From positions 124,001-188,000 of the forward strand of contig NZ_JWLC01000005.1 of assembly GCF_000813745.1 (NCBI RefSeq): 64,000 nucleotides of DNA. The letters are read 5' to 3'. Source of the DNA: Leisingera sp. ANG-M1. GTDB lineage: Bacteria > Pseudomonadota > Alphaproteobacteria > Rhodobacterales > Rhodobacteraceae. A model generated the notes under the pieces. It did no database searches. It was not told the DNA's origin and saw only the letters and a program-made list of their open reading frames with translations. Positions 28,421 to 37,369 of this stretch are shown piece after piece. A program made the translations under genes and the position numbers. Positions within the stretch are counted from its first letter, which is position 1. Every line of letters starts with the position of its first letter.

Positions 28421-28933
28421 CTACTGGCCTGTAACCCTGCGGGGGCCGGAGCGGTTGCCGACGTCTGCAAAGGCATCTGAAAAGCCGGACAGGGAGAAAC
28501 GTGCCGTTCGGCGCACATGTGGATCATCAAACAGATAAAAATGAATTTCTCCAGTCTGGCCGCGGAGGTATTCCTTAAGTGTCTTACTCGTTAGCCCCAA
28601 TTGGATGAGGCACCGCGACTTCCGGCAAACCGTATAATCATAGGCGAGCCATTGGCCGCCATCTATTGAGATTGTGATCCCGGGTTTCAGAAGGGCGTTT
28701 CCGGACACCCTGATTTCGAACCCTGCCACGGCTTCACCCGACTGAACCGGAAAGCCGCTGATCTCTACGGTCTCCTGATCAGGGGTACGCAGTTTCTGTT
28801 GAGCCGTGCATTCTCCGGTTTTCCTTTCGCAGAGAACTTCCCAGTCGCCGTGTTTCGCGACCTTTTTGGGTTTTGCGCCGCTTGCCGTTGCCAGAGCGAT
28901 CATGGCGGTGGCGGCGGCAAGAACTTTGAACAT
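28421..28933 (-). CDS. Invasion-associated locus B (IalB) family exported protein
   Basis: An exported protein of 170 residues with a Sec-type signal peptide (LAAATAMIALATASG). The IalB pattern is visible as GDWEVLCERKTGECTAQQKL, then GNALLKPGITISIDGGQW and CRKSRCLIQLGL, with paired cysteines expected to form disulfides in the periplasm. IalB was named for erythrocyte invasion in Bartonella, but relatives are widespread in free-living alphaproteobacteria and their role is unclear. I use the second ATG (28933), with GGAA 6 bases upstream; the first (28945) has no ribosome site. Confidence 0.75.
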   Translation of the reverse strand: MFKVLAAATAMIALATASGAKPKKVAKHGDWEVLCERKTGECTAQQKLRTPDQETVEISGFPVQSGEAVAGFEIRVSGNALLKPGITISIDGGQWLAYDYTVCRKSRCLIQLGLTSKTLKEYLRGQTGEIHFYLFDDPHVRRTARFSLSGFSDAFADVGNRSGPRRVTGQ

Positions 28934-29296
28934 ATTTATTTCCATTGAATTGGTTCAATGGAGGGCAAAGTAATGAAGTGCGAGGTCGTGGCAAGACATT
29001 CCAGTCACAGGCTTGGCGGCTGTTGCGCCCCCACCGTACGCCCCCTTCATATGATCCTCACGCGCCCCGGGCATACTCCTCTGTGATCGATCCCCCGCCT
29101 TGGTCCCGCGCAAGGGCCATGATACAAGGCGCAGGCGAACTGTGAGGCCGCCTGCGCAGCACCCGGAGACCGGCCCCGATAAAAAGGGGGTCGTGCAAGC
29201 ACGCTTGTCCGAGCAGGCCCCGCGGGGTCTGTCCACCTCCACCCGGCGGCGCCGCCACTCTTCATGGGACCCGCGCCAAACAGACGGCAGCCGGCA

Positions 29297-29330
29297 AAAG
29301 AAAAACCGCCCGGGCAGGCTGCCCTGGCGG
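29297..29330 (-). terminator. Rho-independent terminator about 120 bases after the maoC-like gene
   Basis: On the minus strand a stem of about 12 bases (CCGCCAGGGCAG / CTGCCCGGGCGG) with almost no loop and one mismatch is followed by TTTTTCTTTT. It follows a copy of the 3' element, so the element and the terminator are separate here. Confidence 0.8.
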
Positions 29331-29371
29331 CTCAATATGCTGCGCGCACGGGCCAAACTGCCGTCAATGCC

Positions 29372-29440
29372 GCTTCTTTCTGGTCAAAAATACCCTTGGG
29401 GTGAGGCCCGGCACGGGCCGAGGGGGCAACGCCCCCTTTT
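29372..29440 (-). repeat. 3' element copy 2, downstream of the maoC-like gene
   Basis: On the minus strand the copy reads a GGGGGC/GCCCCC hairpin and a GGCCCG/CGGGCC hairpin, then the 22-base core (29372-29393). It begins about 10 bases after the maoC stop and is oriented with that gene. Confidence 0.8.
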
Positions 29441-29450
29441 GAAGGCCGCC

Positions 29451-29894
29451 TCAGTCGAACTTGCGCGAAGGCGCCATCACCATGGCTTCGCCGATCAGCA
29501 CCTTCTTGCCGTCCACCATGCAGCGGCAGTCCAGCTTGACGCGGCGCTTTTCGATCACGATGTCGGTCACCTCAACCTCGGCCAGCACCATGTCGCCCGG
29601 GCGCACCGGCGCCAGGAACTTCAGCGACTGGCTCATGTAGATGGTGCCGTGGCCGGGCAGCTGCTCGCCGATCACCGCCGAGATCAGCCCGGCGGTCAGC
29701 ATGCCATGGGCGATGCGGCCCTGGAACATGGTGTCATTGGCGTATTCGTCATCCAGGTGCACCGGGTTGTGGTCGGTCGAGACCGTGGCGAACATCTGGA
29801 TGTCCTCATCGGTGATCACTTTGCGCACATAGCGGGTCATGCCCATCTCGATGTCTTCGATGCAGATGGTTCCGCGCGGCATGTTGTCCAACAT
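29451..29894 (-). CDS. MaoC-like (R)-hydratase / hot-dog fold protein
   Basis: A 147-residue hot-dog fold protein. The hydratase-2 motif DHNPVHLDDEYAN (Asp and His of the active site) is at about 42-54, followed by RIAHGMLTAGLIS. Members hydrate 2-enoyl-CoA in beta-oxidation or related acyl-CoA metabolism. I use the ATG at 29894, with GGAGGAT upstream; the frame is open 15 codons earlier without family similarity. No other acyl-CoA genes are nearby, so the substrate is inferred only from the family. Confidence 0.85.
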   Translation of the reverse strand: MLDNMPRGTICIEDIEMGMTRYVRKVITDEDIQMFATVSTDHNPVHLDDEYANDTMFQGRIAHGMLTAGLISAVIGEQLPGHGTIYMSQSLKFLAPVRPGDMVLAEVEVTDIVIEKRRVKLDCRCMVDGKKVLIGEAMVMAPSRKFD

Positions 29895-30010
29895 TCGATC
29901 CTCCGTTCGCCTGTTTTCTTGCAGGCGTCGATGAAACATTTGCGCGCCCGATTGCCCGCTTGCGCAACTTTATTACTTTGCAGGTGCAGAAAATCAAGAG
30001 GTTTCTGACA

Positions 30011-30040
30011 AAGAAAAACCCCGCCGGCAAGGGCGGGGCT
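30011..30040 (-). terminator. Rho-independent terminator of the HAD hydrolase gene
   Basis: On the minus strand the stem CCCCGCCC / GGCGGGG is followed by TTTTTCTTT. It lies about 55 bases past the HAD gene stop and upstream of the maoC-like gene. Confidence 0.85.
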
Positions 30041-30092
30041 GGACGTCTCATGAAGGCACCTGGCACGATGCCAGGCGCAGCCAAAGGCCGTT

Positions 30093-30968
30093 TTACCGCA
30101 GGAAACCAATGGCATAAGTCGGCGCGGACTGCTCCTGCGCGAGATAGGCTGCCAGCGCCTCCGCGTCCGGCTGGACCGATGTCTTTGTTTCTCTGGCCGC
30201 AAGGCCGCCGGTGATGAACAGAGAATCGATGCCTTCGCCCATGGCGCCGGCAATATCCGTATGCGGCCCGTCGCCGATCGCCAGGATCTCGGAATCGGCA
30301 ATCCCCGGCGCCACTTCCTGCAGCCGCAGCCGGGCCAGATCATAGATCGGCGGATGCGGCTTGCCGAAGTAAAGGCTCTCGCCGCCCATTTCGGTGTAAA
30401 GCTTTGCCAGCGCGCCTGCGCACCACTCCCTGGTCTCGCCGCGGTCGACGATGATGTCCGGGTTGGCGCACAGCAGCTTCATGCCTTTCTGCTTGGCATA
30501 AAGGAAATCCGCCCGGTTCACCTCCGGATCCGCCATGGTGTCGAAGGGGCCGCAGCAGACGATGCCCTCGGCCTCCTGCAGCGGCACCCGGGTGATCTCC
30601 ACCGGCTCATGGATCACATGCAGCGGCTCGAAAAAGCCCGCGTCGCGCTGCCATTCTCCCATGAAGTAGACCTTGTTGCCCACTGCGCCGGTGAACATCG
30701 CTGCCCGTGCGGAATCGCCCGAGGTCGAGATGGTGTCATAGGCGTCTGCAGGCACGTTGAACTGCCCCAGCTGCGCCGCCACGCCCGCGCGCGGTTTCGG
30801 CGAGTTGGTGACCAGCACCACGATGCCGCCCTGCGCCCGGTACGCCTTGAGTGCCGCCACCGCATCAGGGAAGGCAGTGATGCCGTTGTGCACGCAGCCC
30901 CAGAGGTCGACAAACAGTGCTTTGTAGCGGCTGGAGACTTCGGACAGGGAGGAGATGATCTGGGTCAT
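30093..30968 (-). CDS. HAD-superfamily hydrolase (TIGR01459-like)
   Basis: A 291-residue HAD phosphatase of the NagD/pyridoxal-phosphatase subgroup. Motif I is FVDLWGCVHNG, with the nucleophile Asp then Leu and Trp rather than the second Asp of most HADs; motif II is VLVTNSPKP, and motifs III-IV are FGKPHPPIYDLA and ILAIGDGPHTDIAGAMGEG. The substitution in motif I is typical of this subfamily. The substrate is unknown; a phosphorylated metabolite such as a sugar or nucleotide is likely. It is a single-gene unit with its own terminator. Confidence 0.85.
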   Translation of the reverse strand: MTQIISSLSEVSSRYKALFVDLWGCVHNGITAFPDAVAALKAYRAQGGIVVLVTNSPKPRAGVAAQLGQFNVPADAYDTISTSGDSARAAMFTGAVGNKVYFMGEWQRDAGFFEPLHVIHEPVEITRVPLQEAEGIVCCGPFDTMADPEVNRADFLYAKQKGMKLLCANPDIIVDRGETREWCAGALAKLYTEMGGESLYFGKPHPPIYDLARLRLQEVAPGIADSEILAIGDGPHTDIAGAMGEGIDSLFITGGLAARETKTSVQPDAEALAAYLAQEQSAPTYAIGFLR

Positions 30969-31442
30969 GGGGGCTCTCTCGGATTTCCGTTGCGACAGCT
31001 ATGGCAGAGGCGGAGGGGAATGACCAGCCGCCAGGCAGTGGCAAACCCGGCACCAGAATCACCCATGCCGGGTGCGAGCTGACGGTCAAAGACGCGCGCG
31101 TATTTTGTCAGGGTTTCGGCGGTGCACAACTAAGCGGGCCAGCTGGTTTTCAGGGATCCGCGACCGCCCGGCTCGAAGTGCCAGACCGCGGGAAGCACCG
31201 TGGCCGGGCAGACTGAAGTTAAGGCTGTGTCTTGAAAACCTGTTCAATACCAGCGACTTGTACGTTTTTCGGTGTTCCCGGCCCGGAACCTTCCTTGCAC
31301 CGCGGCGGCAGAGCCGGCCTGCGAAGCAATCACCCGCCAAGGCCGCCTGCAGAAGTGCAGAAAACGAAACATTGAAAATCCAAGTTTTCCTTAATGACTC
31401 TTCTTTAGGGTGTATTTTGAGCAACTGTATGGTGTGTTAGCG
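30969..31442. other. Divergent intergenic region upstream of the chemoreceptor gene
   Basis: About 470 bases without a supported gene. The last 80 bases before the chemoreceptor are AT-rich (TTTTCCTTAATGACTCTTCTTTAG) and likely hold its promoter, though I see no clear sigma-28 (TAAA...GCCGATAA) motif. Nothing else is recognisable. Confidence 0.4.
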
Positions 31443-33350
31443 ATGTTTCGTACTCTTCCAATGAAAACCCGGCTGTTTTATTCCGGTGTGATTTCGATTG
31501 CTTCTGTTGTCATCCTCGCGGCAGCCGCGGTCTACAGCCTGTGGCAAAGCGAGCTGGAGCTGGAGCGGCAGATCAATGCCACCAATGCCATCCGGCACGA
31601 GCTGATGGTGGACAAAATGCATGATGCGGTCGAGGCCGGGGTGGTGCATGCGCTGCTGGTCGGTCCGCAAGGAGCCGCCGCCAAGCAGGATCATTTGCTG
31701 TCCAAATTCGCCAGCGATGTGCAATCCATGCGGGATTCGGTTGCAGCCTTGCAGCAGGTGGAGCTGTCCGGCGTAATCCGGCAGCATGTGATCGAACTGC
31801 TGCCTGTGACTGCGGCCTTCCTGGAGGAGGCGCAAAAGGTGATGGATCTGGCATTTAAAGATGCCGCTGCCGCCGGGGCGGCCCTGCCGCAGCTGCAGGA
31901 ACGCTACGAGGCGCTGGATGCGGCGCTGGTGCCGCTGGGCAAGGAGATCAAGCAATTCGCCGAGAAAACAGCCACGGAGGCGCGGGCGCATGATATGCAG
32001 CTGCTTTACGGGCTGATGGGTTTTTCGGCGCTTGCGGTGCTGATTATGGCCCGCAATGCCCGGCAGGTGGTGGTGACGATCACCCGGCCGATTGCGCGGC
32101 TGCGTGCGGCCTTGCGCGAAGTCGCCGAGGGCGATCTGGGGCTCAAGGTCGCGGACCGGATGCGGTCGGATGAATTCGGCGAGATCGCCGCGGATATCGA
32201 TGCGATTTCCAGCCGGGTGATCAACGCGCTGGATGAGCAGAACGGGCTGCGGGAAGAAAGCGAGAAGGTGATCGACCGGCTGCGGGCGGCGCTGCAGCGG
32301 CTATCAGAAGGCGACCTCACCGACCGGATCAACACCAGCTTCAGCGGTGACTATGATCCGCTGCGGGTGAACTACAACGAGACCGTCGACAAGCTGAACG
32401 AGCTGATGGCCGATGTGGTGCGCGCCGGGCGGCGGATCCAGCAGCAGTCGGGCGAAATCCAATCCGCTTCCGAAGAGCTGTCGGGCCGCACCGAAAGCCA
32501 GGCCGCGACGCTGGAACAGACCGCGGCGGCGCTGGAGCAGATGACCGCCAGCGTCAATTCCTCGGCCCGCAACGCCCAGGAAGTGCAGACTGCGGTAGAG
32601 ACTGCACGCGGCGATGTCGAGACCAGCGGCCGCGTAGTCGAAGGCGCGATTTCCGCGATGAACGAGATTGAGGCCTCCTCGAACCAGATTTCGCAGATCA
32701 TCACGGTGATCGACGATATCGCCTTCCAGACCAACCTGCTGGCGCTGAATGCCGGGGTCGAGGCCGCCCGTGCAGGCGAGGTTGGCCGCGGCTTTGCAGT
32801 GGTTGCCTCCGAGGTCCGGGCGCTGGCGCAGCGCTCTTCGGATGCCGCGAACGAGATCAAGGGGCTGATCACTGCCAGCTCCGCGCATGTGAAGGACGGT
32901 GTCGAAAAAGTGGACGGCGCGGGCAAGGCGCTGACCACCGTGGTCACCCAGGTCACCAACATTGCCGAATTGGTGTCCGGTATTTCCAGCGAATCCGCCG
33001 AGCAGGCTCAGGGTCTGAACGAGATCAATTTGGGCGTGTCCCAGCTCGACTCGGTGACACAGAAAAACGCGTCCATGGTGGAAGATTCCGGCAATGCGAT
33101 CCGGGTGATGAACAACGAAACCGTTGGGCTGAACGAATTGGTCAGCCAGTTTACCCTGCGCGAAGGGGCCGGCGGGGCTTCCCCGGCGGCGGGCTGGCAG
33201 CCGCAGCCCGCTGCGGCGCATCCGGAGGTGGCAGACCTGCCGCAGGCCGTTGCGCCGTCCGCGCCGAACAGCGCAATTTGGGAAGATTTCAATGACGGCA
33301 GTGAAGCCTGGCCGGAAGAGGATGCCGGGCCGGTGGCCAAATCCGCCTGA
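31443..33350 (+). CDS. Methyl-accepting chemotaxis protein with double HAMP region
   Basis: A membrane chemoreceptor of 635 residues. A first membrane helix (about 8-30) and a second (about 185-205, [16 protein letters not shown]) flank a periplasmic helical domain of about 150 residues. HAMP sequence follows ([20 protein letters not shown], and a second EGDLTDRI). The methyl-accepting signalling domain carries the hairpin tip [20 protein letters not shown] and the flanking SSxEL pattern. The C-terminus is a long Ala/Pro-rich tail ending in a short Trp/Glu-rich region. I start at the ATG at 31443; no strong ribosome site is seen, and 31461 is the alternative. The ligand is unknown. Confidence 0.88.
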   Translation: MFRTLPMKTRLFYSGVISIASVVILAAAAVYSLWQSELELERQINATNAIRHELMVDKMHDAVEAGVVHALLVGPQGAAAKQDHLLSKFASDVQSMRDSVAALQQVELSGVIRQHVIELLPVTAAFLEEAQKVMDLAFKDAAAAGAALPQLQERYEALDAALVPLGKEIKQFAEKTATEARAHDMQLLYGLMGFSALAVLIMARNARQVVVTITRPIARLRAALREVAEGDLGLKVADRMRSDEFGEIAADIDAISSRVINALDEQNGLREESEKVIDRLRAALQRLSEGDLTDRINTSFSGDYDPLRVNYNETVDKLNELMADVVRAGRRIQQQSGEIQSASEELSGRTESQAATLEQTAAALEQMTASVNSSARNAQEVQTAVETARGDVETSGRVVEGAISAMNEIEASSNQISQIITVIDDIAFQTNLLALNAGVEAARAGEVGRGFAVVASEVRALAQRSSDAANEIKGLITASSAHVKDGVEKVDGAGKALTTVVTQVTNIAELVSGISSESAEQAQGLNEINLGVSQLDSVTQKNASMVEDSGNAIRVMNNETVGLNELVSQFTLREGAGGASPAAGWQPQPAAAHPEVADLPQAVAPSAPNSAIWEDFNDGSEAWPEEDAGPVAKSA

Positions 33351-33402
33351 TCCGGATGCCTGATCCGGCGGCGGCCGCAAACCGCCAGAAGCCTGAAATG
33401 CG

Positions 33403-33430
33403 AAAGGCGCCCCGCGGGGCGCCTTTGCTG
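33403..33430. terminator. Terminator-like hairpin between the chemoreceptor and pyrophosphatase genes
   Basis: A long perfect stem, AAAGGCGCCCCG / CGGGGCGCCTTT, with no true loop beyond the palindrome centre is followed by GCTGTTT. The two genes converge, so it may serve both. Confidence 0.75.
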
Positions 33431-33453
33431 TTTGGTCCGGCCTGAGGGGGCGG

Positions 33454-34374
33454 TTACACCTTCAGGTTCGGGATGATCTGCTTTTTGCGGGACATAATGC
33501 CCGGCAGCACCACAGTGTCGCCCGCTGCATCGGCGCCGAAGGACTTGCTGGCCACGGTCTTTACCAGGTCGTTGGGCACCAGCAGGGTGGCTTCCTCGTT
33601 CAGGATGTCGACTACAAACAGCAGCACCTGATCAACGCCGTCCTCAGACGCCACGGTGGTCATGGTGTCCATCAGCGAGGCCTTGCGGTCCAGTACAACG
33701 GCCGGAGCGGTGGTTTCCAGAACCGAGACGCGGAACTTGGTGCCGTCGACTTCGTATTCCTTGGAGTCCATGCGCAGCAGCTCGGCATCGGAGAAGGAAG
33801 AGACGTCCGACTTGGCGGCAAACATTTCGGCGGCGTATTCGGAGATGCTGATGCCCAGGTCGGCGGCCAGCTTCTCGGCCACGGCCTTGTCGTGCGCGGT
33901 GGTGGTCGGCGAACGGAATTCCAGGGTGTCGGACAGGATACAGGTCAGTGCCGCGCCTTTGATGGCTTCCGGCATCTTGGCGGCGTCGTCGCCCATCAGG
34001 TCGTGCATGATGGTGGCGGTGCAGGCCAGCGGGCGGATGGTGATGTCGATCGGGCCTTTGGTTTCCAGGCCGCCGACCAGCTTGTGGTGGTCGATGATCG
34101 CCTGCACGTCGGCGCCGTTGATGTTGGCGGGCAGCTCGGCCGGGTTGTTGGTGTCGACGATCACAACAGCTGCGTCATCAGCCACATCTTCGATGATTGC
34201 GGGCTTCTCAAAGCCCCAGCGCTGCAGCATGAAGGCCGCTTCGGTGTTCGGCTCGCCCAACAGTTTGGGCTCGGCGGCAACGCCTTTCACTTCGTTCAGG
34301 TACCAGGCCCAGACTATCGGGGAGCCGGTGGAATCGGTGTCGGGGGATTTATGGCCGAAAACTTGAATGGTCAT
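33454..34374 (-). CDS. ppaC: Manganese-dependent inorganic pyrophosphatase (family II)
   Basis: A cytosolic family II pyrophosphatase of 306 residues, hydrolysing PPi to phosphate. The DHH superfamily metal motifs are intact: FGHKSPDTDST with His8, Asp12 and Asp14, then IVDTNNPAEL, and the diagnostic DHH in AIIDHHKL. The C-terminal substrate-binding region has the SRKKQIIPNL ending. I use the ATG at 34374, with AGGAC upstream; an in-frame upstream extension has no family similarity. Family II enzymes are usually found in Firmicutes, but roseobacters also have them. Confidence 0.93.
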   Translation of the reverse strand: MTIQVFGHKSPDTDSTGSPIVWAWYLNEVKGVAAEPKLLGEPNTEAAFMLQRWGFEKPAIIEDVADDAAVVIVDTNNPAELPANINGADVQAIIDHHKLVGGLETKGPIDITIRPLACTATIMHDLMGDDAAKMPEAIKGAALTCILSDTLEFRSPTTTAHDKAVAEKLAADLGISISEYAAEMFAAKSDVSSFSDAELLRMDSKEYEVDGTKFRVSVLETTAPAVVLDRKASLMDTMTTVASEDGVDQVLLFVVDILNEEATLLVPNDLVKTVASKSFGADAAGDTVVLPGIMSRKKQIIPNLKV

Positions 34375-34480
34375 GTGACTGTCCTGTTCACTCATGAGTC
34401 CAGATAGGGGAGAATTGCGCGCCTTATAGGACCGGCAGGCCGGCTTGTCACCCCGCAGCTGCTGCAATGCGGCACTGTGG

Positions 34481-35461
34481 TCAGAAGGGCGCGCGCTCGA
34501 GGCTGTAGCCCTGCTGCTGCAGCAGGTTCAGGACGCCATCTTCCCCGGGCAGGTGCAGGGCGCCTGCCGCCACAACAATGCGGTCGCCTGCTGCGGCTTC
34601 GATCACCGGGATCCAGGCCCGGTTGCGCAGGGTCAGCAGCCCGGCCATCGACTCGGCCCAAAGCGCTTCGCTTTCAGCAGGGGTCAGGGTGCTGCTGTCC
34701 AGGAATTGCTGTTCGCTGAGATGGAGCGCAAACAGCGCCTGCTCATCAAAATAGGACTCGGAGGTGGTGAAGAAATAGTCTTCGCCGCTGCCCAGCATCG
34801 AGATATATGCACGCAGCTGGCGGACCTGTTCTTCCAAAGGTTGGGCGTCCATCATCCGGATCACCGCCATCGGGTCTTCGAGCGAGCGGACCGGCACCCC
34901 GGCAGCTTCGGCCAAGTTGCCCAGCCGCATGTCCAGGCCGTTCTGGATGTCTTTGTCCTGGCGCAGGCAGGGCGGGATTGCCATGCTGACAGCCAGGAAC
35001 CACGGCCGCATCTTGGCGGCCATCCACGGCGGGATGCCCTGGCTGCGAACGGTGGCGGCTAGTTCGTCCCATTCTTCCGGCGGCAGCCGGTCAATCAGCG
35101 AGGGGCCTTCGGTGATCAGCATCAAAGATGGCGTGCGCCCCATCTCATTTTCAAAGGCGGCCTTGTCGCTGGGGCTGGCCTCAAGCAGCAGCGTGTCGGC
35201 CTCAGCAATCACCGGTGCCAGATCCGCTGCAATCTGATCCATCCGCGGGTCGCTGAAATGCAGGGTGCCGATCACATGGACCGTGCGGCCGCCGCGGCGG
35301 GCAATCCAGTGGTTGCCCTCGCCGAACGGGGCCGCGGCGATGAGACTCTCAATCCGGGCGCGGTTTTCCGCAGGCAGGGTGGTGCGCAGGTCGGTGCCGC
35401 CGCAGGCTGCCCACAGAGAGGCAGGCAGCAGCAGGAGGATAACAGCAAGAAAGAAACGCAT
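34481..35461 (-). CDS. TraB/GumN-family exported protein, copy 2
   Basis: An exported protein of 326 residues with a signal peptide (FFLAVILLLLPASLWA). The TraB/GumN pattern is present: GNHWIARRGGRTVHVIGTLHFSDPRM near residue 50, LLEASPSDKAAFENEMG, and the C-terminal DRIVVAAGALHLPGEDGVLNLL. The invariant GTLH and GALHLPG motifs fit a metal-dependent fold proposed for this family, where some members act as proteases. It is arranged in tandem with a paralog 48 bases upstream on the same strand. Confidence 0.82.
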   Translation of the reverse strand: MRFFLAVILLLLPASLWAACGGTDLRTTLPAENRARIESLIAAAPFGEGNHWIARRGGRTVHVIGTLHFSDPRMDQIAADLAPVIAEADTLLLEASPSDKAAFENEMGRTPSLMLITEGPSLIDRLPPEEWDELAATVRSQGIPPWMAAKMRPWFLAVSMAIPPCLRQDKDIQNGLDMRLGNLAEAAGVPVRSLEDPMAVIRMMDAQPLEEQVRQLRAYISMLGSGEDYFFTTSESYFDEQALFALHLSEQQFLDSSTLTPAESEALWAESMAGLLTLRNRAWIPVIEAAAGDRIVVAAGALHLPGEDGVLNLLQQQGYSLERAPF

Positions 35462-35509
35462 GAAGAAAATGTCCTGAAAGCTGTGGGCCCATTGCGGGCT
35501 GCGGCTGGT

Positions 35510-36496
35510 CTACCACGGCGCCCGGGTCAGGGTGAAGCCCCGGGCCTTGAGGAGGTTCAGCACACCGTTCCGGCCGGGCAGATGCGCGGCACCGACGGCG
35601 ACCACAATCCGGTCTTGCCCGGCGGCCAGGATCGGCTGCATCCAGCGTTTGTTGCGCTGATCCAGCAGGCGCTGGTTGTACTGGCGCCACAGCCGTTCGG
35701 TTTCAGCACTGGAAAAACTGCTGTACTGGGCGCTGACCCAGGGCGCGAGCACAAAGGCGGTCCAGACGCTTTGATCGAAGTAGGCCTCAACCGGGGTGGC
35801 GTCTTCGGGCCGGTCCGAGCGGACAAGCTCCAGTTCCAGCTCCAGCATCCGCGCCTGATCGCGCAGCGGCAGGCTCGAGATCGCGGCGAGCGCTTCTTCC
35901 GGCGATTCCAGCGCGCCCAGCGGGATCCGCTTGCGGCGGGCAAAATCGGCAATTCGGTCGTCCAGCCCGCGCCGCAGGCCAAAGCCGTAGGGGCGGCAGC
36001 CGCTTTGCACCAGGAACATGGAGATTGCCCAGGGCTGCATCCGGTTGACCGTCTCCAGGCTGGCGCCGGTCACCTGGGCGGTGAGCTCAAAATGCTGCCA
36101 GGCTTCTTTGGCCAGAAGGTTCCGCAGCTCCTGGCCCTTGGGCAGCAGGAAGTTGCGGGCCAGGGCGGGCGGCATCCTGTCCAGGCGCTCCATATCCTGT
36201 TGCGAGGTCTCCAGGTAGATCGCCTCCGCCGCGGCCAGAGCCGGGCGCAGGGTGCGCATCACTTTGGCCATGCGGGCATCGCCGCCGTGCATGGTGCCGA
36301 TCACATGAATAGTGCGGCTGCCCTTGGTGGCCACCCAATGGTTGCCGCGCGAGAACGGGGTTGCGGCCATGGCGCGCTCCAGCCGTTCCAGCGTGGCGGG
36401 CGGCATGTGCTCGCGGTAATCAATGCCGCGGCAGGCCGCAAACCCTGCGGAGGCCTGCAGGGCCAGCACAAGTGCCAAAGCAATCCGTTTCATCAT
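35510..36496 (-). CDS. TraB/GumN-family exported protein, copy 1
   Basis: A 328-residue paralog of the next gene. Signal peptide (ALALVLALQASAGFA), then GNHWVATKGSRTIHVIGTMHGGDARM, and the C-terminal DRIVVAVGAAHLPGRNGVLNLLKARGF. The central part is divergent and has the extra LRRGLDDRIADFARR region. The start may be either of two adjacent ATGs (36496 or 36493). Tandem duplication is clear: the two share the same motif order but low identity in the middle, so the copies have separated in function. Confidence 0.82.
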   Translation of the reverse strand: MMKRIALALVLALQASAGFAACRGIDYREHMPPATLERLERAMAATPFSRGNHWVATKGSRTIHVIGTMHGGDARMAKVMRTLRPALAAAEAIYLETSQQDMERLDRMPPALARNFLLPKGQELRNLLAKEAWQHFELTAQVTGASLETVNRMQPWAISMFLVQSGCRPYGFGLRRGLDDRIADFARRKRIPLGALESPEEALAAISSLPLRDQARMLELELELVRSDRPEDATPVEAYFDQSVWTAFVLAPWVSAQYSSFSSAETERLWRQYNQRLLDQRNKRWMQPILAAGQDRIVVAVGAAHLPGRNGVLNLLKARGFTLTRAPW

Positions 36497-36657
36497 GCGC
36501 CCTTTCCCCGTTTCCGGAACTGTGGCCTGGACTTATCAACCTAGGTCCGCAGCCGGGGTGCGGCAACGTAAAACCTTGCGCCATTTGCGGTTTTCTGTGC
36601 GGGGCAGGCTGTTCGGGCAGAGTTGCCTTTGGCGGCGGTTCCTGCCAGTCAGAGGGT

Positions 36658-37341
36658 ATGGAACGGGAAGATCAGCTGTACCCGCCGGTCAAGGCGCTCT
36701 TGGAGACGCAGGGCTACACGGTCAAGGGCGAGGTCGGGGCGGCCGATGTGGTGGCCTGCCGCGGCGATGAGCCGCCGGTGATTGTCGAACTGAAGCTGAA
36801 ATTCTCGCTGTCGCTGTTCCATCAGGCCATTGCGCGGCTGTCGGTCACCGATCACGTTTACATCGCGGTGCCGCGGCCTGCGGGGCGGCAGGCGCGGCGG
36901 ATGCTGAAGGACAATCTGGCAATGTGCCGGAGGCTGGGGCTGGGGCTGATCACCGTGCTGTCAGATGGCAGGGCCGAGGTGCACTGCGATCCCGGGCCTT
37001 ATGCGCCGCGCAAGTCCAAGAAGAAGCAGGCGCGGCTGCTGCGCGAGTTTCAATCGTTGCGCGGTGATCCGAATGCAGGCGGGGCGACCCGGCACGGGCT
37101 TGTCACCGCCTACCGCCAGGACGCGCTGGCCTGTGCTGCGCATTTGGCAGGGGCGGGCGCCTGCAAGGGAGCAGAGGTTGCCAAGGCCACCGGTGTTGCC
37201 CGGGCCACCCAGCTGATGGGCAAGAACCATTATGGCTGGTTCGAAAGAGTGGAAAAAGGCGTCTACCAGCTGACTGATGCTGGCCGGGACGGCCTGGTGC
37301 ATTGGGCCGGGAGCTGGGAAGAGGACACAGCCGCATCCTGA
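36658..37341 (+). CDS. DUF2161 family, PD-(D/E)XK nuclease-like protein
   Basis: A 227-residue protein of the DUF2161 family. The N-terminal region (about 1-100) has a nuclease-like core: ADVVACRGDEPPVIVELKLKF, where the Asp and the ExK pattern fit a PD-(D/E)XK active site. The C-terminal half is predicted to be a winged-helix-like region (GAEVAKATGVARATQLM...). I infer a nucleic-acid-binding role. The ATG at 36658 has GAGG rather close upstream. Its stop is part of a hairpin shared with the convergent acyltransferase gene. Confidence 0.72.
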   Translation: MEREDQLYPPVKALLETQGYTVKGEVGAADVVACRGDEPPVIVELKLKFSLSLFHQAIARLSVTDHVYIAVPRPAGRQARRMLKDNLAMCRRLGLGLITVLSDGRAEVHCDPGPYAPRKSKKKQARLLREFQSLRGDPNAGGATRHGLVTAYRQDALACAAHLAGAGACKGAEVAKATGVARATQLMGKNHYGWFERVEKGVYQLTDAGRDGLVHWAGSWEEDTAAS

Positions 37342-37369
37342 TCCGGCATGCGCCCCGCCTGCCGGATCA
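37339..37369. terminator. Perfect inverted repeat holding both stop codons
   Basis: The 10-base arms TGATCCGGCA and TGCCGGATCA flank an 11-base loop. The outer three bases of each arm are the TGA stops of the convergent genes, so a hairpin forms at the 3' end of either transcript. There is no U tract. Confidence 0.5.

Larger units (their letters stand above)
28946..29450. other. Noncoding gap holding a 3' element copy and a terminator of the maoC-like gene
   Basis: This 505-base gap lies upstream of the IalB gene and downstream of the maoC-like gene. It contains the repeat copy and the terminator listed separately. The section between about 28980 and 29295 has short reading frames that look spurious and several GC-rich stems, for example around 29182-29200 (GTCGTGCAAGCACG). 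I see no tRNA or known structured RNA. Confidence 0.45.

Noticed and set aside
28946-29300. Small genes or a tRNA in the gap upstream of the IalB gene
   Set aside because: Short frames have no ribosome sites or plausible composition, and no TTCGA-type T-loop or cloverleaf is seen.
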